The notes beneath the pieces were generated by a model. The model made no database searches. It was not told the DNA's origin and saw only the letters and a list, made by a program, of their open reading frames with translations. A program made the position numbers and the translations under genes. Below, piece after piece: positions 26,315-35,528 of a stretch of 64,000 nucleotides of DNA. The DNA comes from Mycobacterium sp. MFM001. GTDB lineage: Bacteria; Actinomycetota; Actinomycetes; Mycobacteriales; Mycobacteriaceae. Numbering within the stretch: the first letter of the stretch is position 1; the number at the start of each line of letters is the position of its first letter. The DNA lies in contig NZ_BFAB01000016.1 of NCBI RefSeq assembly GCF_003402475.1, positions 1 through 64,000 of the forward strand, given 5' to 3'.

Positions 26315-28788
26315 TGGCCGACCTGAACATCGACACCAATCTTCTGGCCGAGATCACTCACCGTCTGGAGTTACGCAAGCCAAATGCGGAAGCAATCGAT
26401 TCGGTGGCGAAGGTTGTTAGCCAGCACTTCGATGTGGAGGAGAACCCCCCACCATTTGAATGCATCGTCGATTCCGCCACCGGAGTCGGAAAGACCTACG
26501 TGCTCGCAGGGCTGATCGAATACTTCGCTGGGCGAGAGAGCCCTGCGCGCAATTTCCTACTGCTCGCACCTGGCCGCACGATTCGAGACAAGTCGATCAA
26601 CAACTTCACGTCTGGACACCGCAAATCGCTGACAGCAGCAATGAAGTCGCGCCCCGCCGTGGTCACCGCGGAAAACTTCGAACACCAGTCGACTCACGCC
26701 ATCATGGAGGACGACTCGAAAACCAAGCTGTACATCTTCACGGTGCAGGCGTTGACCTCAGCAACCGGTGAGGGACGCGCCACCCACGAATTCCAAGAGA
26801 CACTGGGTGGTTCGTTCTTCGAGTGGCTCGCCAAGCGCCAAGACTTGGTGATCCTCGCCGACGAGCACCATTGCTACCGGGGGCAGGCGTTTTCGCGGAC
26901 GATCGCCGATCTCAACCCTTCAGTGGTCGTCGGCTTGACGGCGACCCCTGACCGCAGAGATGAGGCGCTCGTCGTCTACCGCTATCCGCTGTCCTATGCG
27001 ATCCGCGACCAATACGTCAAAACTCCCGTGCTCGTCGCGCGCAAGGACGACCGAAAAGATGACCACACCAAGCTGCTCGACGGCGTGACGCTACTTAAGT
27101 ACAAAGAGCAGATCGCTCATGCCTACTGTGAGGAGAACGATCTGCCGCCGGTAAATCCGGTGATGCTGGTGATCGCCAAGGACACCACGGAGGCCAACGC
27201 CTTTCGCGACATCCTCGATTCCGAGGGCTTCGATGGCGGCGCGTGGGTCGGCAGAACACTTCTTGTGCACTCCAATCTGACCGGTGAGGAAAAGGAGAAG
27301 GCACTTGCCGACCTCGATGCGGTGGAGCATCCCGACTGCCCGGTGCGCATCATCATTAGCGTCGGGATGCTCAAGGAAGGCTGGGACGTCAAGAACGTTT
27401 ACGTGATCGCTTCCATGCGCGCCTCGGTCTCCGACGTGCTGACCGAGCAGACGCTGGGACGCGGGATGCGATTGCCGTTCGGCGGCTACACCGGCATCCA
27501 GATGCTAGACACCGTCGAGGTGCTGGCACATGAACGGTATGAGGAGTTGCTCAAGAAACGAGAGGCGCTCAACGAAAAGTTTGTCGACTACGGGGTGTGG
27601 ATGCAGACCCATGTCACCGAATCCGGACAGACCGTAGCGGAGAAACACGTCAGCGATCCCGCTCCGGCACCCGTGTTCCTGCCCCCTGAACTGAGCGGGT
27701 TCACCTCGCTGCCCGAGAGCGAGGACGCCGAACCATCGGCGATGCCGGTGCAAGACATGGACCAGGTGGCCGCCAAAGCGGCGGCGGAGGCCGAGAAGGC
27801 CAAAGGGGATACCCGAGAGCATCAACCGCTACCCGGCCGTGAGCCGATCATGCTGCCCTACATCGAACATATTCCGGTGCCGATCGTGGTGTCACTCAAT
27901 CAGATCCACGAAGACGCCGATTTCGTGAAGCTGGCTCAGGGCCTAGCGGTCGAAGCCGACGAAGAACTCAAACGCACACTGCTCAAAGCCAACGGAACCA
28001 AGATCACCGGCGTGGCCGCCGAGGACCATGTAAAGGCCGCCAGGCTCGATATTCCTCTCGAACAGTCCCGCGAGGCCCTTGTCGATGCAGTACTAGATGC
28101 TCCCGGCGTTAACCGGCGCATCAGCGAGGTGAACGCCGCTAACGCCATAGTCAACACCATCATTACGACCATGGGCGACAATGCCGGTCTGTGGCTGTCG
28201 GCGTATCTCGACACCGCGAAACGTCGCCTTTCGCAACTGATCGCTGCCAAGCTCGCGTCGGTGACTAAGGGCGGAATCACCTACCTCGATGACGTGAAGC
28301 TGGAGCCGCTCACCAAGGTTCGAAAAAGTTCCCGCTCCCACCAAAAGGAGCGCGTGGAGACGTTCGAGAAATACATCCCGTACAACGGCTGGAAACGAAA
28401 CCTCTACGAGTATGCCTGGTTTGACAGCGCGCCCGAATATGTCGCAGCAAAAGCAATCGACGACGCGCCAAACGTCGTCGTGTGGGCGCGAGTACATCGC
28501 AACGACATCCCGATCACGTGGACATCCAGCGGACGTCAATACAACCCGGATCTCGTGGTAGTCGAGGAGATCAACGGCAAGCGACACTACTGGCTGGTCG
28601 AAGTCAAAATGAATAGGGAACTGCAGGCCGAGGACGTGGCCGCCAAGAGGAGCGCAGCGATCACCTGGTCGAACACCGTAACCAACTCAGGCAAGGTTGA
28701 CGGACCCTGGACCTACCTACTGCTAAGCGAAGACGACATCAAAGACAGCCACGGCAACTGGGAGCAGATGAAAGCACTCCATCACTAA
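26314..28788 (+). CDS. res: Type III restriction-modification helicase-nuclease (Res)
   Basis: ATG 26314 gives 824 residues. Walker A is SATGVGKTYVLAGL (about 53-66), the DExH box is ILADEHHCYRG (about 187), and the helicase motif VI region is QTLGRGMRLPFGG (about 385). The C-terminus has a PD-(D/E)xK nuclease motif, YNPDLVVVEEINGKRHYWLVEVK split as PD...EVK (about 748-768). This matches type III Res: ATP-dependent cleavage when two unmethylated sites are met. An in-frame extension to 26152 overlaps mod and is not family-like. Confidence 0.9.
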   Translation: MADLNIDTNLLAEITHRLELRKPNAEAIDSVAKVVSQHFDVEENPPPFECIVDSATGVGKTYVLAGLIEYFAGRESPARNFLLLAPGRTIRDKSINNFTSGHRKSLTAAMKSRPAVVTAENFEHQSTHAIMEDDSKTKLYIFTVQALTSATGEGRATHEFQETLGGSFFEWLAKRQDLVILADEHHCYRGQAFSRTIADLNPSVVVGLTATPDRRDEALVVYRYPLSYAIRDQYVKTPVLVARKDDRKDDHTKLLDGVTLLKYKEQIAHAYCEENDLPPVNPVMLVIAKDTTEANAFRDILDSEGFDGGAWVGRTLLVHSNLTGEEKEKALADLDAVEHPDCPVRIIISVGMLKEGWDVKNVYVIASMRASVSDVLTEQTLGRGMRLPFGGYTGIQMLDTVEVLAHERYEELLKKREALNEKFVDYGVWMQTHVTESGQTVAEKHVSDPAPAPVFLPPELSGFTSLPESEDAEPSAMPVQDMDQVAAKAAAEAEKAKGDTREHQPLPGREPIMLPYIEHIPVPIVVSLNQIHEDADFVKLAQGLAVEADEELKRTLLKANGTKITGVAAEDHVKAARLDIPLEQSREALVDAVLDAPGVNRRISEVNAANAIVNTIITTMGDNAGLWLSAYLDTAKRRLSQLIAAKLASVTKGGITYLDDVKLEPLTKVRKSSRSHQKERVETFEKYIPYNGWKRNLYEYAWFDSAPEYVAAKAIDDAPNVVVWARVHRNDIPITWTSSGRQYNPDLVVVEEINGKRHYWLVEVKMNRELQAEDVAAKRSAAITWSNTVTNSGKVDGPWTYLLLSEDDIKDSHGNWEQMKALHH

Positions 28789-28906
28789 CGACCACCTGGG
28801 GTCGACGTGACACCCACCCGGCGCTAATGGACGGTCCTTTTACTTCAACACGAAATCTGCGCCTACTGTTGGACTTCGACCTCGCATCACGCCGATCATC
28901 ATCGGT

Positions 28907-30319
28907 GTGCCTGTCCATGTGCCCTACACGCCCTACTGTGGCCTGGCATACCGCAACGATCAGCCGTACATGCCTGAGAGCGCACCGCATTTGGCGATCA
29001 GCGCCCCTACCCGTACCGGAAAGACCCGCCGCATCCTGGCGCCTGCCGCAGTAGTGCACCCCGGTCCGGTCGTGTGCGTGTCCTCGAAGGAGGATCTGGC
29101 TGAGCTGGTCTTGACTCGCCGCTACAACGGCGCCACCGGGGTGATCGACCTGCGGCCGCAGAAGACCCTGGTCTGGCCGGCCAACGTGCGTCGAATGGTC
29201 ACGGACCCGACCGCGGCAATCACCACCGCCGACGAAGCCCTCACCGTCGCCGAAACGATGCTCGCCACGTCCGGCGTCGGTTTCGGAGGCGCGTCCAGCG
29301 GGCAAACCGTCGCCGCCGGCGGCCTGTGGGAAAACAGCGCATCCGCCCCACTGGCGTGCCTGCTGTATGCGGCCAGCCCCCTGGGCAACCGCCAAGGAAT
29401 GCCCTGGGTGCTGCGCGCCGTCGGCACCCGCGGAGACAAACAGGACGACGACAACCATGCCGGCAAAATCGATTACCCCTCATGGAAAACCGCGTACGGC
29501 CTGTGCCCGCATGCCGATCTCCGCGAGCCGCTGATCGAGCTGACAGCCATGGACGGACGCTTACGTGACAGTGTGGCCGTCACGATGAAAAAGGCCATCA
29601 CGCCGTGGATTCGTCTGGGACTGATGGCTAGTGACCCCGAAACGCAGCTGAGCACCATCGACTGCCTGAGCATCGAATCGTTCGACGTCACTATGCTCGA
29701 CGATCCCGAAGCGACACTGTTTGTCATCGCCCCCAACACCGGCACGGTCGCCGGGGCCGCGGTGGCTCTCATCGACTCGATCGTGCAGTACTTCCGCAAG
29801 AAAACCGCCAACCACCTCCTGACCCACCGGCTGTTGCTCGAGCTCGACGAAGTGTGCAACTCATGCCCACTTCCCGCACTGCTCAACTACGTCGGCGAAT
29901 CTGCCGGCCTCGGAGTCAACATCATGGCCACCGTGCAGGCATCCAGCCATTTCGACGTCGTCTACGGACCTAAATACGCCGACGCGCTGCGCGACGTCTT
30001 CCCCGGCACCCTCGTCATGTACGGCGCGCACGAACGCCACCTACTCGAGCAAGCCTCCGACTGGCACGGACTGGCCACCCGACGCACCGAATCCTATGAA
30101 CCCAACAGCGGAAGCCGCTCGCAATCCTCACAATTCGGCCCCGCCATCTACTGGCAAGACCTTCTACCCCGAAACCGGGAAGAAGCCCAACTCTTGCGCC
30201 GAGGCACGGCCGGAGAACGAGTCCATATCCCCGACTGGAGCGACTTCCTGTCCATCTGGGATCGCGTCGTTCGACAACGCATCCACAAAAACAGTCACCG
30301 CCTCAAAGCGGTCAAATAA
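28907..30319 (+). CDS. VirD4/TraG-like coupling ATPase, apparently without membrane domain
   Basis: GTG 28907 gives 470 residues. Walker A is SAPTRTGKTRRIL (about 32-44) and Walker B LLLELDEVCNSCPLP (about 308-322); SKEDLAELV and IMATVQASSHFDVVYG also fit the type IV coupling protein (VirD4) family. The homologous frame is open from 28811 (GLRPRITPIIG) but has no ATG, GTG or TTG before 28907, and no transmembrane helices are encoded. It couples the relaxosome to the channel. The missing N-terminal helices, usual for the family, may be in another protein or lost. Confidence 0.85.
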   Translation: MPVHVPYTPYCGLAYRNDQPYMPESAPHLAISAPTRTGKTRRILAPAAVVHPGPVVCVSSKEDLAELVLTRRYNGATGVIDLRPQKTLVWPANVRRMVTDPTAAITTADEALTVAETMLATSGVGFGGASSGQTVAAGGLWENSASAPLACLLYAASPLGNRQGMPWVLRAVGTRGDKQDDDNHAGKIDYPSWKTAYGLCPHADLREPLIELTAMDGRLRDSVAVTMKKAITPWIRLGLMASDPETQLSTIDCLSIESFDVTMLDDPEATLFVIAPNTGTVAGAAVALIDSIVQYFRKKTANHLLTHRLLLELDEVCNSCPLPALLNYVGESAGLGVNIMATVQASSHFDVVYGPKYADALRDVFPGTLVMYGAHERHLLEQASDWHGLATRRTESYEPNSGSRSQSSQFGPAIYWQDLLPRNREEAQLLRRGTAGERVHIPDWSDFLSIWDRVVRQRIHKNSHRLKAVK

Positions 30320-30401
30320 CCCTGCCGAACACCGCAACACCGCCACGCCAGGCTAGCGGTGCGGGTGGGAAGCGTCAGGCCCCGCAGTTAGGCTCCGGGG
30401 T

Positions 30402-30965
30402 GTGACCACCCTCATCGTGCTGGGGTTTATCGCGCTGGCTGGCGTGGGCTGGCTAGTGGATCGGCAGCAACAACCACAACGTGACGCGGCGGCAGCCCAA
30501 GCCTGGCTGGCTTTACGTCGCGACGCCGATGCCCACCATCTGGACGTGCTTTACATTCACGATGTCTACGAGCACGACCGAAGGGGCAGCAAAGCCTACG
30601 TCTCTTTCTACAACGGCGATACCCCGACGGAGCGACGTGACGCCTGGTTCTGGTGGACCTGGGTCCAGAACGGTTCGGTTGTCGCCGTAAGCATCCTCAA
30701 CGAAGGATGGGGTCCACACAGCAACCGCCCCAACGTGCTCTACATCGGCGACCCACATACCGGCCAGACAGGCATCGACGCCACCATCGACGCACGCACC
30801 CTCAACCGAGCACAGCGCCACCTATCCAAATATCCGGCAGCGATACATTCTGCGCCGACTCGAGGCTGGTATCCCGATCCCTCCCACCGATTCCCTTATC
30901 GCTGGTGGGACGGGCAAGCCTGGACGCACCACGTGTGCAGCGACGAGCAGACCTGCATCGACTGA
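30402..30965 (+). CDS. Membrane-anchored DUF2510 protein
   Basis: GTG 30402 gives 187 residues. An N-terminal hydrophobic segment (LIVLGFIALAGVGWLV) anchors it to the membrane. The central region has DVLYIHDVYEHDRRGSKAYVSF. The end is a DUF2510 module, RGWYPDPSHRFPYRWWDGQAWTHHV, common in actinobacterial envelope proteins. It lies 82 bases downstream of the coupling protein and converges on 31006. Function in transfer is inferred from location only. Confidence 0.75.
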   Translation: MTTLIVLGFIALAGVGWLVDRQQQPQRDAAAAQAWLALRRDADAHHLDVLYIHDVYEHDRRGSKAYVSFYNGDTPTERRDAWFWWTWVQNGSVVAVSILNEGWGPHSNRPNVLYIGDPHTGQTGIDATIDARTLNRAQRHLSKYPAAIHSAPTRGWYPDPSHRFPYRWWDGQAWTHHVCSDEQTCID

Positions 30966-31005
30966 CTCTTTTGGCCCACACCCGGAACCACCTAACGAAA
31001 CATTT

Positions 31006-31818
31006 TCAGCCGACAACGGGCTGCGAGTATCCCGATCCAGTTCCCGTCTGGTTGAGCCACTCGCTGGGCAACTGCATTAGCGCCGCGAAGATCAGCCAGC
31101 ACAACCAGAGAATCCCCAGCGCGGCCGGGACGCCACTGCAGAGTAGGGGAATCCACCGGATCGTCGCCGAACTGACCCGCGGCACTGCTAACGGTTCGGG
31201 TTCCTGCGCCGGCCGATCAAGAATGGTGGGCATCGAAACGTCGCGGCCACCCAGGAACAGCTCGTCGTCCAACTCCGCGGCCACTGGTGTGAGCGGCCAC
31301 CAGTGGCTGGATCCCTCGATGGCAAGCCAGCCCTCAAGAATCCCGTAAATCCCGGCGGCGAGAAACATCGCCGGAATCTGGGCCAACAGCCACGGCGCCA
31401 CCACAACTGACCACACACTGGCTGACGGGTCATACAGCAGCGGCAGCGGAATCCCGCACAGCACCGCCGTGCCCAGTAGCGCCGGAATCGGGTAGCCCAA
31501 CAAGCGATCCGGGATCAACGTGGTAATCCACCCATACAGCAACCGCCCGATCGGCCAACCGATCGGGGCGGTCACCGCGCACGCCGCAACAATCGCCGTC
31601 TCGAAACCTCCTGTCGCAGTGGAGGTTTTCCGAAACATCAACGGCGGTGTCACGTCATCGTCGTGCGGATCGGGCCGAACACCCACACGGGCGCGGTCGC
31701 GGGCCCGGATCCGTTTACCCAGCAGCTCGGCGCGCCGCTTCTGAAACAGCAAGACCCCGGCATGCGCGGCGATCCAGGCCCGGCGCTCCTCAGCAAAAAT
31801 ATCGACCGCGGCCGCCAT
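31006..31818 (-). CDS. Polytopic membrane protein of the transfer region
   Basis: ATG 31818 overlaps the upstream stop (TGATG), giving 270 residues. A basic cytoplasmic N-terminus (ELLGKRIRARDRARVG) precedes about four hydrophobic segments: IVAACAVTAPIGWPIGRLL, PIPALLGTAVLCGIPLPLL, VVVAPWLLAQIPAMFLAA, and LCSGVPAALGILWLCWLIFA. No family is recognised. It is the second gene of a two-gene minus-strand unit in the middle of the plus-strand transfer genes. Confidence 0.7.
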   Translation of the reverse strand: MAAAVDIFAEERRAWIAAHAGVLLFQKRRAELLGKRIRARDRARVGVRPDPHDDDVTPPLMFRKTSTATGGFETAIVAACAVTAPIGWPIGRLLYGWITTLIPDRLLGYPIPALLGTAVLCGIPLPLLYDPSASVWSVVVAPWLLAQIPAMFLAAGIYGILEGWLAIEGSSHWWPLTPVAAELDDELFLGGRDVSMPTILDRPAQEPEPLAVPRVSSATIRWIPLLCSGVPAALGILWLCWLIFAALMQLPSEWLNQTGTGSGYSQPVVG

Positions 31819-32273
31819 CACTGACCCTTCCCCTCGGTCACGCCGGCCACCGTCCCGTCGGCGCCGTCGTCGACCAGCTCACGTACCAAACCCTTGACGG
31901 TGCTGATCAACTCCGTTGCCTCATCCAGCAGCGTGCTCGCAGCGCGCAGCACCGTGAGCGCGTGCTCATCCTCGGGACGTGACGCCATCCGAGTGTGCGG
32001 CACCCCGCCGGCCAGGATCGCCGCCGACGATCCGGCCGCCCACCCCAGCGGCAAGTCGATGCGCGCCAACGTGGATTCCCGCAGCCGGCCCGTCCCGTTG
32101 ATCGCCTTGTACAGCGTCGTGCGGTTGGGCCCGCCGCGGCGCGCTACCTCATAGCCGCTGATGCGCATCTGGCTGATCCGCTTCCGCACGAAGTAGTCCA
32201 GCCGGGCCGGCCCCGAGTCCGGAACCTCCGCCAAGGCGCCCTGGGATGCGTTCACGCTCACAAAATTAAGCAT
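31818..32273 (-). CDS. Helix-turn-helix-like regulator
   Basis: Using ATG 32273 the protein is 151 residues; an in-frame ATG at 32297 and a GTG at 32255 are alternatives, none with a clear ribosome site. FVRKRISQMRISGYEVARRGGPNRTTLYKAINGTGRLRESTLARID is an XRE-like helix-turn-helix in which recognition would be by PNRTTLYKAI. The C-terminus is a heptad-patterned helix (LDEATELISTVKGLVRELV) for dimerisation. It diverges from the transfer operon at 32366, so it is well placed to repress it. Confidence 0.65.
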   Translation of the reverse strand: MLNFVSVNASQGALAEVPDSGPARLDYFVRKRISQMRISGYEVARRGGPNRTTLYKAINGTGRLRESTLARIDLPLGWAAGSSAAILAGGVPHTRMASRPEDEHALTVLRAASTLLDEATELISTVKGLVRELVDDGADGTVAGVTEGKGQ

Positions 32274-32365
32274 AATCAACCAAAAACGTCTATACATGTC
32301 GACAGAATCGGGCGCAGATGGCTACCGTGACGACTAAAGCTGATCGTCTGTGCAGGGAGGCTGGG

Positions 32366-32755
32366 ATGAAGGCGCTACTGGCCCTGATCGGTATGAGTTG
32401 CGCGATGATGTGCCTGGCGGTGGTCGCCGTCGTCGAGCTGGTCGCGCGATGCCTGCCGCTGCTCATCATCGCTGGGCTGCTCTGGGCTGGCTGGCGGGTG
32501 TGGCGCGCCCGCCGACGCACGGCACACGGTGCCGCTCCTGTTGTGCTGGTCCCCGAACCGCGGCCCCTGCCAGCCCCCACCCTCGCTGACCGCTACCCCG
32601 ATGTGTACTTGGTCGCTGGCGATCACCGCGGGCTACGCCCCCCGCTCACTCCACTCGACACGGACAGCGCCGTGTTCTCGAGCCATCGATTGGTGCGCAC
32701 ACCGGCCGCTCTCCCGGCCGCGCAGCGGCGCCACCGAGGTCGGGTGCGGCCATGA
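32366..32755 (+). CDS. Small membrane protein opening the transfer operon
   Basis: ATG 32366 with GGGAGG at 32355-32360 gives 129 residues; the in-frame ATG at 32318 has no such site. Two hydrophobic helices (ALLALIGMSCAMMCLAVVAVVEL, LPLLIIAGLLWAGWRVW) are followed by a proline-rich tail. Its stop overlaps the next ATG by four bases. No family is recognised; it is the first gene of the operon reaching eccA. Confidence 0.7.
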   Translation: MKALLALIGMSCAMMCLAVVAVVELVARCLPLLIIAGLLWAGWRVWRARRRTAHGAAPVVLVPEPRPLPAPTLADRYPDVYLVAGDHRGLRPPLTPLDTDSAVFSSHRLVRTPAALPAAQRRHRGRVRP

Positions 32756-33792
32756 GCACGGCCAAACTCGCCGACGAGGACGCCGCGTGGGTGGCACGCA
32801 TCCGCGCAGGAAACGACACCAACAGTGCAACCGGCGATATCGATGCGGCTAACACGGTCGAACCTGACGACGAAGAGGCCAGGGGCGAAGCATCGGGTCT
32901 GGACGGCGCTTCATGGCCCGAACCGTTTGGCGGCGACGCGACCGGTGATCGACCAATGGTCGACCTTGACGACGATCGCGAGTGTTCCGGCAATCCCGCT
33001 GATCCCGACGACAAGCCAGCAGCCCGGCGCCGCTTTAACCCTTGGGTCGCAGCGGGTTTCGGCGCAGTAGCCGTGGTTGCCACCGTCGTCACGTTCGCGG
33101 CCGGTGCCATCACCTCACACGACGATCCTGCACCCCCGGCTCCGCCCAGCGTGGTGGCCCGGCCGCCACAGCCTCCGGCTCCTGCCTCGACTTCGCCGGC
33201 GGTCACCGACGAGCCGCTGCGCTTCACCGCCACTTCCGACTGCGACAGGCTGCCCGGTTCCACCCCGGCCCAACTGCTGGCCGACCCCCAGGCCAAAGCT
33301 CCCTGGATTTGCGCCAGCTCGGCCGCCGGAGAAGTACTGCATATCTACCTTGATCGGCCCGAAATCATCACCGCGGTTTCGATCGTGCCGGGCGCGGTCA
33401 ACAAGACCAGCACCACAGACCAAGGCGACCCCTGGCCGCTGCACCGCGTCGTCACCCGGCTGCAATGGCAGTTCAACGACACCGCCAACACGATCAAACC
33501 GCAAAAGACCGGCAACGTGCACGGAGAAGCGGTGCAGGCGGTGCCCAGCGTGCTGGCCTCCGAAATCACCATCATCATCCAGGAAACAAGCCGCCCACCG
33601 TTGGTAGCCGCGCCGACCAGCACCACCTCTGCCCCTTCCGGCGACGGCATCCTCGGCCCCATCCTCGGCGGCCCCTCCGGCGGTGACGCCTCAACCGCGC
33701 CGGTGCTGCCCGGCCAACCCGATCGACCCGACCCCAGCGACGGCACCTTCGCCATCACCAGCATCAAAGTCATTGGCCACCAGGTGAAATAA
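32752..33792 (+). CDS. Membrane-anchored, discoidin-like transfer protein
   Basis: The 346-residue protein has an acidic cytoplasmic N-terminus (1-92), one membrane helix (NPWVAAGFGAVAVVATVVTFAAG, about 95-118), a Pro-rich linker, and an extracytoplasmic domain (about 150-290). The domain pattern VLHIYLDRPEIITAVSIVPG followed by W...TRLQWQFND resembles the F5/8C or NADase-type carbohydrate-binding fold of many actinobacterial surface proteins. It overlaps both neighbours (ATGA before, TAATG after). A cell-surface or channel role is inferred. Confidence 0.7.
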   Translation: MSTAKLADEDAAWVARIRAGNDTNSATGDIDAANTVEPDDEEARGEASGLDGASWPEPFGGDATGDRPMVDLDDDRECSGNPADPDDKPAARRRFNPWVAAGFGAVAVVATVVTFAAGAITSHDDPAPPAPPSVVARPPQPPAPASTSPAVTDEPLRFTATSDCDRLPGSTPAQLLADPQAKAPWICASSAAGEVLHIYLDRPEIITAVSIVPGAVNKTSTTDQGDPWPLHRVVTRLQWQFNDTANTIKPQKTGNVHGEAVQAVPSVLASEITIIIQETSRPPLVAAPTSTTSAPSGDGILGPILGGPSGGDASTAPVLPGQPDRPDPSDGTFAITSIKVIGHQVK

Positions 33793-34769
33793 TGCCCAAA
33801 CTCAGCAACGTCTGGCGTAGGCGCATCAAGGCCGCAACACACGGCACCGGCCGAGTCATCCTGGCCGTCCTCGTCGTCACCTCATCGGTCAGCGGCGCGG
33901 GAACGCTCAAACGATGGCTGTTGCCCGACCCGCCCCCGCCCATCGCCGACATCTCGTTTGACACCATCAACCAAACCGACCTGGTCAAAGCTTTCGCCAT
34001 CGACTGCGTCACCACCTACCTGACCGCAGCCAGCGCTCAAGGCACAGACCTCTCGCGATGCTTTCCCAACGCCTCGAGGCTGACCGTGCCATCCACCCCC
34101 GGGCTGATCGTCACCGCACCCGCCGCCTACGCCAAACGCACCGGCCCGGACCGCGCGAATCTTCGCACCTACGGAGTGCTGGTGGGCGTCACCGAACAGC
34201 CCTACGCCACAGCCACTCCCGAACGCAACTACTACCAAATCCCGCTCGGCGTCTACGGCGGCGACGCCGTGCGCGCACTGGACAACCTGGCCCGCCTCGA
34301 CGAACCACCCGCTGGCGTCGACGTCGAACTCGGCTACCCTGCCACCATCCCCGCCAACCACCCGATCGCCACCCTGTTATCGGGATTCATCACCGCCTAC
34401 CTGACCAACAGTCCCTGCATCTCAGGAACCGGCCAGGGCCAAGCCGCGGCGTGCCAGCCCGTCGGTAGCTTGGATCGCTACATCACCACCGACTCGCGGA
34501 TCAAACCCGTCAAACACCCCTACGCCAGCGTCACGGTGACCGGTGTGCAATCGATCGCCAACCCTCCCGACATACCGGCGGAAAACTTCACCTTGTCGGC
34601 GCGAGTGACGGTTTCGGCCCGATCAGCCCAATACACCCCCTACGACCTGTCCTATCCCCTCACCATCCGAGCCACCGGCGGCAACTGGTTCGTCGCCGCC
34701 ATCCAACCGGTTCCCGCACTCGCCGACGCCGACCCCGAACCACCAACCCCCGCACCGCCAAAGCACTAG
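33792..34769 (+). CDS. TcpC/VirB8-like conjugation protein
   Basis: The 325-residue protein has an N-terminal membrane helix (GRVILAVLVVTSSVSGAG, about 20-37) and a large outside region. DTINQTDLVKAFAIDCVTTYL, the YGVLVGVTEQPYATATPERNYYQIPL strand set and a second half ending SYPLTIRATGGNWFVAAIQPVP form two NTF2-like domains, as in TcpC of Gram-positive conjugation systems, related to VirB8. TcpC helps assemble the channel. The order TcpC, small membrane proteins, VirB4 is typical. Confidence 0.8.
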   Translation: MPKLSNVWRRRIKAATHGTGRVILAVLVVTSSVSGAGTLKRWLLPDPPPPIADISFDTINQTDLVKAFAIDCVTTYLTAASAQGTDLSRCFPNASRLTVPSTPGLIVTAPAAYAKRTGPDRANLRTYGVLVGVTEQPYATATPERNYYQIPLGVYGGDAVRALDNLARLDEPPAGVDVELGYPATIPANHPIATLLSGFITAYLTNSPCISGTGQGQAAACQPVGSLDRYITTDSRIKPVKHPYASVTVTGVQSIANPPDIPAENFTLSARVTVSARSAQYTPYDLSYPLTIRATGGNWFVAAIQPVPALADADPEPPTPAPPKH

Positions 34770-34821
34770 GCGCGAAAGCCTCAATGCCCCAACCGAACCC
34801 AGGTAAAGGAGAACCAACGCA

Positions 34822-35100
34822 ATGAACACATCCGTGATGGCGGCATCCGGCCTCATGGGCATGGGCCAAGAAATGTATTTGCTCATCGCCGGCCTCGGTG
34901 GGCTGGGCGCACTCGCCGCCGGAATCCTTGTCTCTCTTAAGACGGCCGTAAAACTTGGGTTCGGCACGGCGATCGCTGTTTTCTTCATGGGGGTGGGGCT
35001 GTCGGTGTGCATCCTCAACGCCGTCGGATTCCGCGACATGGGCGTGCACGAGCTGCGCGACCGCACCGGCTACTCGCCAGGCATCTACTCCGGGCGATGA
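34822..35100 (+). CDS. Small two-helix membrane protein of the transfer channel
   Basis: ATG 34822, after AAAGGAG (about 34805-34811), gives 92 residues with two membrane helices (EMYLLIAGLGGLGALAAGILV and FGTAIAVFFMGVGLSVCIL). By size and place before the VirB3/VirB4-like genes it is in the VirB2-like slot, but I see no signal peptide or pilin processing site. Its stop overlaps the following ATG. Confidence 0.7.
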   Translation: MNTSVMAASGLMGMGQEMYLLIAGLGGLGALAAGILVSLKTAVKLGFGTAIAVFFMGVGLSVCILNAVGFRDMGVHELRDRTGYSPGIYSGR

Positions 35101-35528
35101 CCCAGCAAAACGCACCGGTCCACACTGGCGATAACGCCAAGGTCTGGACCGGAATTCGTGACATCCCGATCTGGGCTGGCGAGTCATCCACGGGCAACCA
35201 ACTGCCACTCGGCCCTTACCGCACACCAGAACTCGTCGCGATCGGCACCATCAACGTGCCGGCGATCTTCTGGGTCACCCATCACACCCAATCACCGCAC
35301 GTGTTGATCGTGCTGCTGGGAGCGCCCCTGCTCACTGCGGCCATCGTCTTGGCCATGAGGGTGCTGCTTCCCAAGGCCCGCCCCCGGCTATCCACCCGAG
35401 CCCAATTCCTTTACAACGCCTGGCTACCGCGAGCGGTGATCACTTCTGCCCCGCCCACACCCACGGCCAGGCCAAAGCCAGTTGGTTCCGCGACTATGCC
35501 AAGGACACCCCATGCCGCCCCGCGTTGA
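35097..35528 (+). CDS. VirB3/TcpE-like membrane protein
   Basis: The 143-residue protein starts at ATG 35097 overlapping the preceding TGA. IGTINVPAIFWVTHHT and VLIVLLGAPLLTAAIVLAMRVL are two close membrane helices, the layout of VirB3/TcpE, and the gene lies directly before the VirB4-like ATPase. The gene overlaps it by 17 bases. It probably anchors the ATPase at the membrane. Confidence 0.65.
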   Translation: MTQQNAPVHTGDNAKVWTGIRDIPIWAGESSTGNQLPLGPYRTPELVAIGTINVPAIFWVTHHTQSPHVLIVLLGAPLLTAAIVLAMRVLLPKARPRLSTRAQFLYNAWLPRAVITSAPPTPTARPKPVGSATMPRTPHAAPR

